A stretch of 64,000 bases of DNA, taken from assembly GCA_039707465.1 (NCBI GenBank), contig CM077644.1:196575962-196639961 (forward strand), in the 5' to 3' direction. Of this stretch, positions 47,912-60,855 are shown one piece after another. The notes under the pieces were generated by a model. That model did not search any database, was not told the DNA's origin, and worked only from the letters and a program-made list of their open reading frames with translations. How positions within the stretch are numbered: the first letter of the stretch is position 1; every line of letters starts with the position of its first letter. The position numbers were made by a program, and so were the translations under genes. This DNA comes from Rhabdophis nuchalis (Eukaryota > Chordata > Lepidosauria > Squamata > Natricidae).

Positions 47912-48545
47912 TCCTCTTCCTAGCGTATTCCCACAGGTGCAGGGTCCACTTTCCGGATTATTGAATGCCACTTTGCACAATCAGCTGCATCTCCAGGGTG
48001 CAGGCCCATGGCCTGCATATCTTTGTTGATGGTGTCTTGCCATCTCTCTTTTAGACACTCGTGGGGTTGCCGGCCTTTAACTTCTAATTGGTAAGCAGTC
48101 TTGGTAACGGTGGAAGGTGCTGCTCACTGGACATGTCCATACCAGTGGAGCCGACATTCTCTCGTTTCTGTAATTGGTGCCACACCATGATGCAAATGAT
48201 GTAATTTGTGATGTGATCAAGAAGGGAGATATCCAACGGAGTATTCACATTTCCAGGGCAAGGAGATAGCTTTGAGTCCCTGCCGCTGCCCAGCATTCAG
48301 TGACATACAGTGCAATAGGGAGGATGGTTGTCTTGTAAATCTTAGATTTAAGATGAGTTGGCATTCATACGTCACATAGCACAACAGTGAGTTCTTGCCA
48401 TGCATTCAGGCTGCATTCATCCTTGCTCACACCATTGATATCACCATTGTTTTGGAGATGGGATCCCAGATACTGAAAAATATCCACCTTCCTTAGATTT
48501 TCTCCACTGATTTGAAGCGTTCCAGGGGTTGTAACAGTCTTAGTT
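47912..48545 (-). pseudogene. Decayed non-LTR reverse transcriptase C-terminus (RTE-like)
   Basis: The minus strand reads QYLGSHLQNNGDINGVSKDE, then MPTHLKSKIYKTTILPIALY and VTECWAAA. After a frame change it reads RLHWYGHVQ, CLKERWQDTINKDMQAMGLH and CAKWHSIIRKVDPAPVG. The YLGS...IYKT...LYxxECW and RLxWxGHV motifs are those of the region after the RT palm in RTE-like LINEs. Several stops and shifts make it a dead fragment. The exact clade is uncertain. Confidence 0.6.
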
Positions 48546-49021
48546 TTCTTGATATAGAATGCACTGCAATAGCCTTATTGCACAGTGATCCTTTGGCAAT
48601 TATAATTTTCAGACATTGCTACATAAGATTCTGGACACAAAATTCAAGAATAACTGGAAGAACCAATTGAAAAAATAAAAAACTACACCCCTCCATAAAA
48701 TTGGATCAGTGCCTTTTTGGCTAAAAATGGCAACTGGCAATCACACAATTCAAAAGATCTCTAATTAGAAATTAACAACAGAGCAAAGAACATTCCTATG
48801 TGACACTTCAAAGGTTGAAAGATTACTATTGAAAACTACCGAATTCTGAATCAAATGCACAGAACAGTAATTGTGGCTGTTAAGAGGTAGATAATGATTT
48901 CTTAGCTTTAAAAAGCAGGTAAGTAACATAATGCCCAAGCTGTGCATAATTATTTAGCTATCTAACTATAATTTAAACCTAATTATGTAGCTATTGAAAT
49001 CAAGTGTACTTCAATCACTTA

Positions 49022-49273
<252 letters not shown>

Positions 49274-49302
49274 TTAATATTATGCCACGTTTGAGAATCA
49301 AG

Positions 49303-49470
49303 TTACTGTAGTTGTTAAAGGCACTGGGCTAAAAATGGAAGACCCTAAGTTGAGGTCTAATTCTGCCTTAGGCATGAAATCAACTGGGTAACCTGGGGTC
49401 GGTCACCTTTTGCAGACTGTGAAAGTTGACCTAGCCAACCCAGAAAAAAACTAGTAGGCCAATAAACCAC
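49303..49470 (+). mobile_element. tRNA-derived SINE, second family
   Basis: A-box-like TTACTGTAGTTGTTAAAGGC and B-box-like GAGGTCTAATTCTGCC are followed by TTAGGCATGAAATCAACTGG and GGTCGGTCACC. This is a diverged tRNA-headed SINE of a different family from those at 17263 and 59813. It lies about 55 bp upstream, in transcription terms, of the SH2 exon at 49043-49246. Confidence 0.65.
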
Positions 49471-50556
49471 ATTGTTTACATTCACTGGCTATATGTTAAA
49501 GATAATATAGATAGCATGCTGATCTAGTAATAAGGAATCAATAATGAGAAAGTCATCCATTTATCAAACCATCCCAACATCAATGCTGTAGTTTATTCTG
49601 TCTGCCATTGTCTTGTCTTTTGTAGTAGGCCAAAGGTGTGTAAGCTGTCATTCTGCTTTTGCTCCGGGCAGCTCAGAAAGCTGCCAATGCTTTGTTGCAA
49701 ACCCAGTGCTGTTGTGCACTGTTGTTATTTGCATATTTAATAAATATATGTTATATCTTCAAAGAAATTTGATTTTTTAGGTGATCCATGTTTTGGTTAT
49801 AATATGAACTAAAATTAACATAACCATCTGAGAACAAGCTGTTCCCATTCATATTTTCCTATAATATAACCACACCAAGGTAAGTCAAATATTTAACAAG
49901 AAGTAAGAGCATATGAAAAATAAAGCCTGACATTGGAAAATGATAATGTAACCTATGTCAGCACATTTTTAACTGAAAACCCTGATGAAATCACAGGTTT
50001 AATTAATTTAGAAGTATTAAGAGTCAAATAAGGCAGTGGTACAAACATGACAAGTAGACCAACGACTTAGAGAAGCCCCAAATGGACCAATAAATATGTA
50101 CAACATTTATTTTCTGATATCTCATCATCCTTTTTGTTTTCAATCCTGTTGGCCTACCCTTTGCATTCTGATAATAGCCATTAGGTTGATAGTGTGACCC
50201 TAGAAAATGCTTAAGGACTTGGTCCCAGGGACAGACATTTTTTCTATTATGCTTATACTTGAAATTTGATGACTTGCTTCATCACAATAAAATCAATTTT
50301 TATATATATTTATAATTCAAACTTTGCTTATTAAATGATTGTGCACCTGTACTTCGAGAGTTCAAACGTTTGAATTCTTTAGTGGTGGGTTTCATCTACT
50401 GCAGACTGTTAGGAAATACCATTCTCAATATAGGAGGTATTATAAACATTAATCAAATAAATCATCCTGTAGCAAATAACAGAAAATTATGCAGAAAATA
50501 GTGAAAGCAATTTTTTTCTTAATAAAGACAAAAGAATACATTACCTGCCCACTTAC

Positions 50557-50649
50557 CGACGAAGAGCCTAACATAGACTTTGGTGATCTTATCATACCAG
50601 CAATGGAATGTCGGATAGTATCAAATCTGGAAACTTTATCTTTTTTATC
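50557..50649 (-). CDS. FER: FER exon: linker before SH2, first exon shared by long and short isoforms
   Basis: This 93-nt (31-codon) exon encodes DKKDKVSRFDTIRHSIAG, then MIRSPKSMLGSSS, the linker between the coiled-coil region and SH2 of FER. It aligns with vertebrate FER, where the segment begins ERKERLSKFESIRHSIAG. The acceptor is TTCTTAG at 50650-50656. The donor GTAAGT starts at 50556, and a second consensus-like donor, GTAATG, lies 12 nt further on (50544), which would add Val-Ser-Gly-Gln in frame. The first donor keeps the family length. Entry is phase 0, which fits both a full-length upstream exon outside the window and the alternative first exon at 60856-60993. Confidence 0.94.
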
Positions 50650-51206
50650 CTAAGAAACAAAGAGAAGAATAAATAGTCCAACAGAAAATGATTTCCTGGT
50701 CTCAGTTTTTGTCTAAAAACATTAACATTTTTGAATAGTTTTGACAAGAATGGACAATGACTATTAAACAAAATGTTTTTCATATATTACCAAAATAGTC
50801 TCATTCTATAACACTGTTTTTTTTTCTTTTTAAAAATGTAAATGTATTTTATTAAGTGAAACTACGTATATTTTAATTCCATTTTTCTATTTTGTAAGTT
50901 CCTGGGAAGTTTTCCTTTGCACTTTTCCACCACAACAAAACTATGTAATGCTTTAAATGGCACAAATGGGTTACAGATTTCTCTAAGAGAATGTGGTCTA
51001 CTTGTAGCATTCTGATTCTGGTAGATTGAAATCAAGAGCACAAAACAAACTGAACAGTACTGTATAACGTATTCAGAAGAAAAAAGCCATATAAAAGGGA
51101 AAGAGTAATGGAATTACAGTATATGTAAATGAAATGCAGGTCTGTACTGAAATTTAGAAATTTGAGCATGAGTTCCTAAAGAAAGCCTTTACATTTTATT
51201 TATTTT

Positions 51207-52440
51207 AATAATAATAATAATAATATTTAATTTTGTATACCGCGTCCTCTCCCCAAGGGGACTCGGAGCGGTGCACAGGGAAATTAAAACATATAAAAAT
51301 ATATACAAACAATAAATACAATAAATAAAAGCAGATTAAATTGATCGTCCCTGCGCTAAAAACCCCATTAAAACTAAATTCCCTAAACACCCCAGAGGTA
51401 GAGACTAACCAAGGCCGGCCAGACAGAAAAAGTGTGTTTTCAGTTTTCGACGGAAGGAGCGGAGGTCCGTAGTTGTTCTAATGTCGGGGGGGAGGTCGTT
51501 CCAGAGGGCTGGGCCCACCACAGAGAAGGCCCTTCCCCTGGGCGTCGCCCGCTGACACAGTCTAGTGGACGGCACCCGGAGAAGTCCCTCTCTGTGGGAG
51601 CGGATCGGCCGTGAGGATGTATGGGGCAGGATCCGATCCCGCAGATAGCTAGGTCCCGAGCCATGGAGCGTTTTAAAGATGACAACCAGCACCTTGAAGC
51701 GCACCCGAAAGACGACAGGCAGCCAGTGCAGCTCGCGCAAGAGCGGTGTTATATGGGCGTACCTTGCGGTCCCCATTATTGCTCGCGCGGCTGCATTCTG
51801 GACCAGCTGAAGTCTTCGGGTGCACCTCAAGGGGAGCCCCATGTAGAGAGAGTTACAATAGTCCAGTCGGGATGTCACGAGAGCATGAGTGACTGTGCAA
51901 AGGGCATCCCGATCCAATAGGGGGCGCAACTGGCGAACCAGGCGAACCTGGTAAAACGCCCTCCTAGCCACGGCTGTCACTTGATCTTCCATGGACAGCC
52001 GGGCATCCAGGAGGACACCCAAGTTGCGCGCCCCATCCACAGGGGCAAGATGTTCGCCCCCTATGGCCAGCGATGGAGTGAGCTGGTTGAATCGGGCGGC
52101 CGGAAACCACAGCCACTCGGTCTTGGTCGGGTTGAGCCTGAGTCCGTTACTTCCCATCCAGATCCGCACGGCTTCCAGGCACTGGCACATCACCGCTACG
52201 GCATCGTTGGGGTGGTTTGGGGTAGATATATACAGCTGAGTGTCATCAGCGTAGAGATGGTACTCTACCCCAAAACCACGGATGATCTCACCCAGCGGCT
52301 TCATGTATGTGTTGAACAGGAGAGGCGAGAGGACCGACCCCTGAGGCACCCCACATGTGAGGGGTCTCGAGGTCGACCTCTGCTCTCCTGCCAACACAAA
52401 TTGCGATCGGCCAGAGAGGTAGGAGGAGAACCACCGTAAA
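51207..52440 (-). mobile_element. L2 LINE, 5'-truncated, with 14-bp target duplication
   Basis: This antisense L2 has AAT repeats at its 3' end (51207-51224) and is flanked by ATTTTATTTATTTT at 51193-51206 and 52441-52454. It inserted into the AT-rich tail of the older L2 fragment that follows. The subfamily is close to that at 3404 and 11163. Confidence 0.85.
51405..52440 (-). pseudogene. L2 ORF2 C-terminal portion, open
   Basis: The 5' end is cut inside RT motif 3 ([18 protein letters not shown]). About 345 codons then remain open, with [60 protein letters not shown] and [20 protein letters not shown] to the end. No stop is present, but the endonuclease and half of the RT are missing. Confidence 0.88.
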
Positions 52441-52748
52441 ATTTTATTTATTTTCAAATTTATATACCGCCCTATTCTCCGTGGTAGGACTCAGGGTGGT
52501 GAATAGAAAAAGTAAAAACCACAACACATACATATAATCTAAAATAGAAATTAAATAGTAAAATCTGTGCTAAAATAGTTAAGACCACTAAAATGTTAAC
52601 TTTAAAATTAAACCCTTAATCTATGCCAGGCCAGTCAGATGAAAAAAGTGTGTTTTAAGCATCCGACGGAAGAGGCTTAGGTCAGTAAAGGTGCGAAGAT
52701 CAGGGGGCAGGTCGTTCCAGAGGGCCGGACCCGCCACAGAGAAGGCCA
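52441..52748 (-). mobile_element. L2 3' fragment, antisense (older host copy)
   Basis: It reads TATATACCGCCCTATTCTCC and GACTCAGGGTGGTGAATAG, then the UTR, then ORF2 end sequence (CATCCGACGGAAGAGGC, GTCGTTCCAGAGGGCCGG), stopping abruptly at about 52748. The young L2 at 51207 sits in its tail. Confidence 0.8.
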
Positions 52749-54305
52749 TATAAAAATGCAAGAAGGTGGAACATTACAAATATGTTATTGGAAGTGCTAT
52801 ATATTGCTAATTTTCTAGATTCTACTCACTGTCTGTATTGAATTTTGATTAACTTCTTTCATACCTTACTTTTAGAAGTGCTTTCTTACACTTCATTATA
52901 TGAATGTTCCTGCTTAAATAGTGGCAATGGTATATCATTCACACAAAAGATTGCAAAATCAACCCAAAACAATGGAATAGATTGTTATTCTTGACACCAT
53001 CTTTTAATAATGACCTGATGGCTACATTACCTTAGGTATAGTGTCTAATTTTGCTTCTAGGTCTTCCAGGCATTGGGCTGATCAGAATATTTCATGCACC
53101 TTAGTAATGTCAAGACAAAGTGCATTTTTCCATATAAATAAATAATAGGAATAATTAGCAGCTAAATGACTCACTCTCACATAACTAAAGGGGGAAAGAT
53201 TATTTTGTCCAAACTACTTCAAATAATGCATTAGTATTGCATTCACCAAGATTCTCTTACTTAACTGCTTTCTGTAGAACAGATGACTGAAATAATATCC
53301 TTAACCCTTATATTTAGCCTGGCTTCCTTTAGTATATATATTTACTGCCTTTTAAGATATTAATATTTACCTAGTTAAGTATTTTTAAAAACTAGAAAGC
53401 AGAAATGTTGACAAGTGAGAATTTGCTAATTTTAAGATGGACAGCAAAAACAGCTGTCAAAACTACTAGCAAATGCATGAAACAGATTGCAGATTGCTTT
53501 GATGTGTGAGTAAACATATCAGTTAGAACAAGTTAGATATAGGACAATACGTCTCAATTTTCTGACCTAAAAATTGTCCAGAATTAGGGAGACTATTTAT
53601 ATTCTTATAACAATGACCATCTGCTTTTGAATATTCTCACATTAGCAATTTGATATTTGTAAATGTATACTTTATGCAATATATATTAAAACGGAGTCAT
53701 AGAAATAATTCACTTTTTTTAATGGAATAATAAAGACAAAGGTAAATACAGTAAGTAGTTGGCCTAGAATAGTAAATACAGCTTTACATAAAGCCTTATA
53801 ATAAAAGCCTTACATGCTTTAGAAAAGACAGTAAAATGTAAATCAAACAGGGCAGATAGAATCTGACATCTTTCAAAAGCACATCCTTTAGGGGTTTATA
53901 AAATTCTGCTCAAGGCATAAATGTAAGAAAATTGTCAGAGAAAAAATACAAAAACAAGTATCTTGGTAATTGCCAACAGTAATTGGTAATGGCAATTGGT
54001 AATTGCAATTATTATGATTCCTTGATTAAAAAATGGGTTGCTTTACCTTTGTAAAAATTATTTACGCCCATGTCTATAGACTCTTTTTGCAATGGGTTCT
54101 TATTAAAAGAGTCAGGAATACTTAAAACTGATTTAGACAAGCAGTATATAAAAAGAAGGAATGAAAAATATAGTGTGCTGTCCAAACCAATAAATTTATT
54201 TAGCAACCAAATGTTTAATTAAATACAAGATTGTTACTTGTAAACCAGGAATCGCAGCTTAATGAGTTTCAGAAGTGATCAGTCTAGCACACAAATTGGT
54301 AGAGG
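52749..54305. other. FER intron, no feature seen
   Basis: AT-rich sequence upstream of the SH2-linker exon. No exon motif or repeat ends seen. Confidence 0.6.
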
Positions 54306-54552
54306 AGGGTCCCCAACCCCCAGGGCGTGACCCAATATTAGGCTGCCGCATATTTGCAACCAAGTCACACAAGCAGTGGGCTGGTGCATAAGCACAGCTT
54401 GACTCACACAATAAGAGGGCTGGTGTGCATGTGTGCAACTCGATTTGTGTAAGTGGCAGGCTTGAACGCACACACATGAAATGGGCTCAGTTCAAGGGGT
54501 CCATTTCCCCTCTCCCCAGCTGGGCCACCAAGCTACAAATATTGGGGACCAC
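54306..54552. mobile_element. hAT-like miniature element (imperfect target duplication)
   Basis: AGGGTCCCCAACCCCCAGGG near one end and TATTGGGGACCACTG at the other form a degraded hAT-type inverted pair. Flanks TGGTAGAG and AGTTAGAG agree at 6 of 8 positions. Confidence 0.6.
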
Positions 54553-54846
54553 TGAGTTAGAGGGTATGCAGCTGTCCTTGAAGAAGGTATTCAGTATCTG
54601 TTAAGTAAGCCCTGAAAGGCAGGTGAAGTCAGAAAGAAATGCCAGATTAATATCTTGATTCACTTTGGTGTAAAGGTAAACCGTCTATGTCAGTCCTTCA
54701 AAATTCTGTCGATACACCCTGAAGTAATAGAATTCCAATAATCCTTGTCACATCTATTTCCTATTCTGTCTTCTTTGAAGGACTGACAAGAATTTTTATT
54801 CCAGCAGTACAGAAGTTGGGCGTGGGAAAAACAGTCAAAGGAAATA

Positions 54847-55202
54847 CAGTGGTACCTCGGTTCACGAACTTAATTGGTGAAATGACTCTGGTCGCGAACC
54901 GAATTGGTTGTGAACCGAGGCACAGTTTTCCATATGCTAAAAGCATAACAAAAATAAAATAAAAAGTCACTGAAAGTACTCACAGTGTGCCTGCTGGGGC
55001 TTTTTTCTGTATTTTCTTCTCTCTACGATCTTCCTACAGGAAGTCACAACCATGTGACAGCCAGGAATACATTAAAAATGGCCACGGTTCCTGTTCGTGA
55101 ACCGAAGCAGAGTTCGTGAACCGAAGCACATTTTGAGGAAAATTTCTGTTCATAAACCGAATTGGTCGTGAACAGAGGCGTTCGTGAACCGAGGTACCAC
55201 TG
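54847..55202. mobile_element. Mariner-like miniature element, short form
   Basis: The termini CAGTGGTACCTCGGTTCACG and CGTGAACCGAGGTACCACTG are flanked by TA (54845-54846, 55203-55204). This is the same family as 28348-28866 but without the internal duplications. Confidence 0.9.
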
Positions 55203-55838
55203 TAGTTGAATTCAATTATTCAACTATTGAATAATTCTGCTTATGTACATACTTCAATATTATGTGCTATTCCATTCTTAAATAACTTGTGAATAAAAAT
55301 TTCTAGATCACTGAAGATTTAAAATGAAGACAATTTGTATAAAGAAATCAAACTAGGTTAGCAGATATGAATCACAGCATTCTTCTTGACTTTTAACATT
55401 GCATTTGCTCATGTATAGAAGAGAGGAAGAAGTTAGGAAACATAATAATTTATTTCCTAGCACCAATTCAGCTTCCTTCTCAGATTAAATGTTGAAAGGA
55501 GAACAATTTCCAGAGAACAATTTCTGTGTGCATTGTGGGGAGGGGGAGAAAACTACTAACTGCCTGGTATAAACCAGAAATTTATTGAATAGTTCTTTGA
55601 ATATATAGGCAGTTGATTAAGTGAAGGAGGAAAACAGATTTAAAGTAGAGTTTTTATGTGCAGTAGAAGGAGTTGTTGAATTAAAGAATAAACCAAATGT
55701 TATCTAAATTAATTCTTTAATTTGGGATATTCTGCATCAACGTCAGTAGCTTATTTGGATTATGAAGTTCTCTTCTTCTTGTGAAGAGAAAAGAGGAGAC
55801 TTGTTAAAGAGATCATTGGCTGTCAATGTAAAATTGCC

Positions 55839-55913
55839 AAAAAAAAAAAAGGGACCTAAACGTCAAAGGAAGCACAAAACTTCATTTGACGTTTAGGTCC
55901 TTTTTTTTTTTTT
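55839..55913. repeat. Inverted repeat with about 28-bp arms
   Basis: An A-run followed by GGGACCTAAACGTCAAA is mirrored by TTTGACGTTTAGGTCC and a T-run. The loop is about 17 nt (GGAAGCACAAAACTTCA). The arms carry CGTCA/TGACG, which are CRE half-sites. Confidence 0.85.
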
Positions 55914-56058
55914 CCCCAAGTAAAAAAAATTAAATACTAGATATTTTTTTCTCAAGTAATCTCAGAATTCCTAAAATAGAGAGATTAATTTCCATCTCTC
56001 AAACCACTCTTGTGCCATCTCTAAAAAGTAATTGTCTTTTACTCTAAACTACCTATTT

Positions 56059-56434
56059 CAGTGATGGCTAACCTTTTTTGGCCCATGTGCCAAAAGTGGG
56101 GGGAGCGCAGGGGGGGGTCATGCGTGGGCGTGCCACACCCATAATGCTATGTGCGTGACCCCCTGCTTTTGGCACGCTTTTTTCACCCTCCCCAGGCTCC
56201 AGAGGCTTTCCAGGAGCCTGGGGAGGGTGAAAACAGCCTCCCCTCCCCACCTCCAGAGGCTTCAGGAGCTTCCCTGAAGCCTCAAGAGGGTGAAAAACGG
56301 CCTCAAAAGAAGGCCTAAATCAGCTGGCCAGTGCACACATGCGCGCTAGTGCTGACAGGGCAACGTCTTGCGTGCCCTAAGAAATGGTTCCGCGTGCCAC
56401 CTCTGGCACCCGTGCCATAGGTTCGCCATCACTG
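56059..56434. mobile_element. hAT-like miniature element with 8-bp target duplication
   Basis: The termini CAGTGATGGCTAACC and GGTTCGCCATCACTG form an inverted repeat flanked by a perfect ACCTATTT duplication (56051-56058, 56435-56442). The body is GC-rich (CAGGCTCCAGAGGCTTTCC), internally palindromic and non-coding. Confidence 0.92.
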
Positions 56435-56442
56435 ACCTATTT

Positions 56443-58970
56443 CATATCAATAGTATGAGAAAGCAGAATAGTTTTTCAGGAACTTTCCAGATGGCACTCA
56501 TTCTTAGACTCAATTGAGTCACGAAAAATATTCAGAATGCTGAGAAGATAATGTTCCTAAAGCCAACTGTTAGCTATTAAAAACAGCAGCTTTGAAAGAA
56601 TATGTTTGCCAAATATGCAAAAATTCTAATACCCCAAAATTCTAATACCCAAAAGGCCTTGATATTGATTTAAAATAATGCAGCATAATGCAAGAAAAAG
56701 TTTTCAGCTTACAATGTAAAATTGGACAATCAAATAGCTGTATTTGTGGACAGAGAAAATAGTAAATAAGTTGTTCAAATTGATAGTTGAACTTGGCATG
56801 TTCAACCCTAACACTCCAAGTTCAACCCAAACAAAATACTATTAACTAAAGGAAATCAATTCATTTCATGTAAACATCCTGCCTGCCTTTAAGGTTTTTT
56901 TTTTTCTTTTTCAACACAGATACTTTTGTGAACTTATTGTTTTGCAGTCTTATTTTTTTTTAAATGTTTAAAACTTGGTCAAAGAACAGATCAAATAAAA
57001 ATTAAGTATATGATTATTATATTACAAATTAACTTTAAATTTTGATAAAATGCTGCACAAAATCTAGCATTTTGTTTAATGTGTTTTAAAATATTTTTTC
57101 CCTGGGTAAAATTAGATAGTTAATAAGTTACAGAACACTTAGACATTTTGAAGTACTGCTACACAGCATAAATCCTATTCATATAAAATAATTAAACTAT
57201 TCTAAGATAAGCAAAACAAAAGTATATAAAATGAAATTATGATAAAGCCTAAAAGGATTCAAATTTAGGCAATTCCTTTTTCATAAATGTGCATGTATCA
57301 GAAGCTGAATTTAATCCACCACTTTATTTTACAGTCTTTATCTTCTTACTGTAAAATATATTTAAATCATAGATTTTACCAATATTTTCCCAGAAATCAA
57401 AATGACTATGCAGAGCAAATGGGGAGCCAGTTTATTTACTGAAGGAAATTGAGTCCTTCTTTCCAGTATCACCTTTGCACAGACATTATGGAAGAAACTG
57501 ATAGCTTAATCTCAAAAAACTGTATCTCTACAAAGGCAGTAACTCATTACAATTCTGGACATGCCACATAAACTGCATCATTTAAGTTTAAATTGAGTAG
57601 TAGAGCTTTTGAACTAGAGGTACTTTTGAAATGTTGTATATTGTCAGTGCTCTAACAAAATAGCTCCATGAAATACCTGTACACTCACAAAATGACTCCT
57701 ATAGAGGCACAAAACCTCAATCTGGAATAAAATGGATAAGATTGCACAATATCACCTCTTCTACAATTTTAGCTAATCTTTGGCTCCCACTCTCTCCCTG
57801 ACTGGGCTGATCTGATCTTATTTTCTAAGAATGTCCAAGGATTGTATGAGATCCAGACAATCTTGTAAATATCAATCCACACTTTTCTTTGACAAGTGTT
57901 ATATCATTATTTATCAACAAAAGTTGAGAAAGAGAAGGGAGGAATACAATATAAAATAACTCGGACTATCTGTGGCCCAATAAAATTTGCAGCCCTTTTA
58001 ATAATTTTTGCAGACAATTACTTCAATGCCAAAAAATAGATTAGAAATATAAATAAAAAAATAGCATTAATCATGATGCAAATTAAAAGACACAATTTGT
58101 TTGATCTAACAAAGTTTTAAGACTACAATTTAAGGACAATGGGAAAAGATACATGGAACTATTATTATAGCACACTGAAATCTTTGGCTCACAAAGCTAA
58201 AAAAAAATCTACATAAGGCTCCTAAAAACTGCTAGTTATTTATTGCAAACTAGCTCACTTAACATGATAGCATGGAATTTAACATTGTTGCCTTCCCTGT
58301 TTGTAAACCCAATTAACTTAATAGTTCAATCTTGATAAATTGTAAAAACAAGGATTTATAGTTAATTAGTTTACATTTCTATTTAAATGGCACTGCCTAT
58401 TTGCCAAAGCATTTCCCAGTTCAGTTTTTCAGTTTAATCTGATATATGACAGAGCACAAATAAGCTTTAAACTGAAATTGATTGAATGTATCATATATGC
58501 AAAGATACCATACTCATTTCTTCACTAGGTTTAGAAAGAAGATAAGTGCAAAGAGAATTTTAACCCACACAGTTTTGTTGTGCCCTGTGTTACCTGAAGA
58601 ACCAATAAAACAATTATATGATGTTACATAATATACCCCTGGTATAATGCAGTCATATATTGTCCAAACTGGCCAGGTACATTTGGAGAATACCAACAGT
58701 GTAAACATACTGTACGTTTTCACATGACCAACCTTATTTAGATTGCCTTTTAATCATGAATACAATGAGTTCTACAGCATAAATGTTTTTTGCCTTACTG
58801 TATTTATCTTTACAGAACAGATGTACAGTTATCCCCCTAGTTTTCTTTCAATATAATAGCCATGCAACAGAATTTTTCCTTTATTTCCCAAATAATTCTT
58901 TCAGAATATTTCCCTGAAAAGTCTTTGGAACAGATATGGGGGAAGTTCTAAGGGCTCCAATTTGGCCAGG
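56443..58970. other. FER intron, no feature seen
   Basis: AT-rich sequence between the putative FerT-like first exon and the shared exons. No additional exon was recognised. Confidence 0.6.
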
Positions 58971-59044
58971 AATATTTATTTGACCAGTGGATACCATTAC
59001 TAGATATGTATTTATTTGACCAGTGGATACCATTACTAGATACA
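58971..59044. repeat. Tandem duplication, about 36-bp unit
   Basis: TATTTATTTGACCAGTGGAT followed by ACCATTACTAGATA occurs twice in a row. A diverged relative of this segment with its flanks (GACCAGTGAATACACCACTA, AAGTATCACTATAAACAAGC) lies at 60160-60250. Confidence 0.85.
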
Positions 59045-59812
59045 TTACAAGTATCACTATAAACAAGGAAAACCTGTCATTTTTACCTATTTATTTACAC
59101 ACACATTTACACACAGCATGCATAAGAATGGCATGTTCAGGCTGCTTTTATACTAACTGTAATTTATTATATAGAGATAATACTTTAAAAATTAAATATA
59201 AATGCTACAAAATCTATTAAATTTTAAAAAGAAAAACCATATAGAGACTTCTACTTCTGATTTACCTTGCATTATATCCTCTACTGAAAAATTAATAAAA
59301 GATTCAAAAATATCTTACCTCAATAAAAAAAAGTGCCGGCTGAATTTACCCTGTTCAGCTTTTAGTACAATAGAGGAGAAAATGCATTTTTAAGCAATTA
59401 AACTGTGTTAAATACTAAATCTTATCCTTTCATAAATTGAAACAGAAAGAAATAGGCAACGTTTAAAAGATTAAAACAAAACAGATATTTTTGGTAGGTA
59501 GGCAACAGAATTTATGATGCATACTTAATCAGCATGTATATGACAAATATTTTTAAAGTTTTATATGCAATGTTTTGCCGTAATTGCTGAGATTTCAGAG
59601 TACTCAGTATAGAATCTTAGCTGCAGGCCATGTTGAATGATAAATGTAAGAATGCAAGCTAATAATGCTTGTGATATTATATCAGTAGATATTTTATGAA
59701 ATATTTAAACATTGGGTATTATATATTTTAATCTATAAATTATAATTCATTTCAGTCCATGAATCATACATTTTCTAATCAACCAGAGTTTTCTAAATAA
59801 CAATATTTTTAA

Positions 59813-60052
59813 GAGCCATTGTGGCACAGTGGTCAGAATGCAGTACTGCAGGATACTTCTGCAAACTGCCAGCTGCCAGCAATTTAGCAGTTTGATTCTC
59901 ACCAGCTCAAGGTTGACTCAACCTTTCATTCTTCCAAGGTCGGTAAAATGAGGATCCAGACTGTTAGGGCTGATATATTGACTCTGTAAACTGCTTAGAG
60001 AGGGCTTAAAGCACTGTTGAAGCAGTATATAAGTCTAAGTGCTATTGCTATT
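59813..60052 (+). mobile_element. tRNA-derived SINE (squamate type)
   Basis: It starts GAGCCATTGTGGCACAGTGG and contains GCAGTACTGCAGGATACTTC, GTTTGATTCTCACC (B-box-like), GGTAAAATGAGGATCC and CTGTAAACTGCTTAGAGAGG. It ends AAGTGCTATTGCTATT. It is the best-preserved SINE in the window. Confidence 0.85.
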
Positions 60053-60855
60053 TCAGCTTCAGCTGTTAGTCCATAAAATGGAATGGTGAATTTTTTCCTA
60101 TGTCTATTATTAGTCTGTTTTCATTCATCTGAAAATTAGTCTTAAAAATCTATTCTTCGGAGGGTTCCAATTTTGCCAGCGTGACCAGTGAATACACCAC
60201 TAGATTTAACACAAGTATCACTATAAACAAGCAAAAAATGTCATTTTTAACTTATTTATGTATATGTACACATTAGTGGCCATATCTACTACTCATGTTC
60301 ACATTAGAATTATGTGCATTACCTGAATCTTATGTAATTATTTCTGACATCCTAATTTCCTTATAGCAGACACCCTCAGAACTAGTGCTGACTCTTAAAA
60401 GTTTATGAATTTAATCAGTATAAATGAAAACTAAATGTTATGATTGAATGTCTTGTGTGGATCTAGCTTTTTGGCTTATTTAACTAACAATGAATATTCA
60501 CTGCTTTCACTGGCCTTTATTCTCTCCCTGAAAGGGAGAAAAATATCAGAACATACTTAACAAAAATATTCTGAAATTATTTTATGCCAATTTGTTAGAG
60601 TAACAATAGCAAATGAACTATGCAAATCATAAAAATAACCATAAGAATCCAAAAAACAGTTTATAAATCAATGGAAAAATTTCTTTTTACCACTCCATGT
60701 TATTGTGAAATATATTGGACAAGGTCATAAACAATGGATGGAAAGCAAACTGCTTTGCCTGTTAAAGTAACAATATCACACCTCAGCCTCTTACACACAC
60801 ACCAAAAAAAGAGGGGGGGATTAAAAGAAGTATTGTCTTCTAAAGAATATATTAC

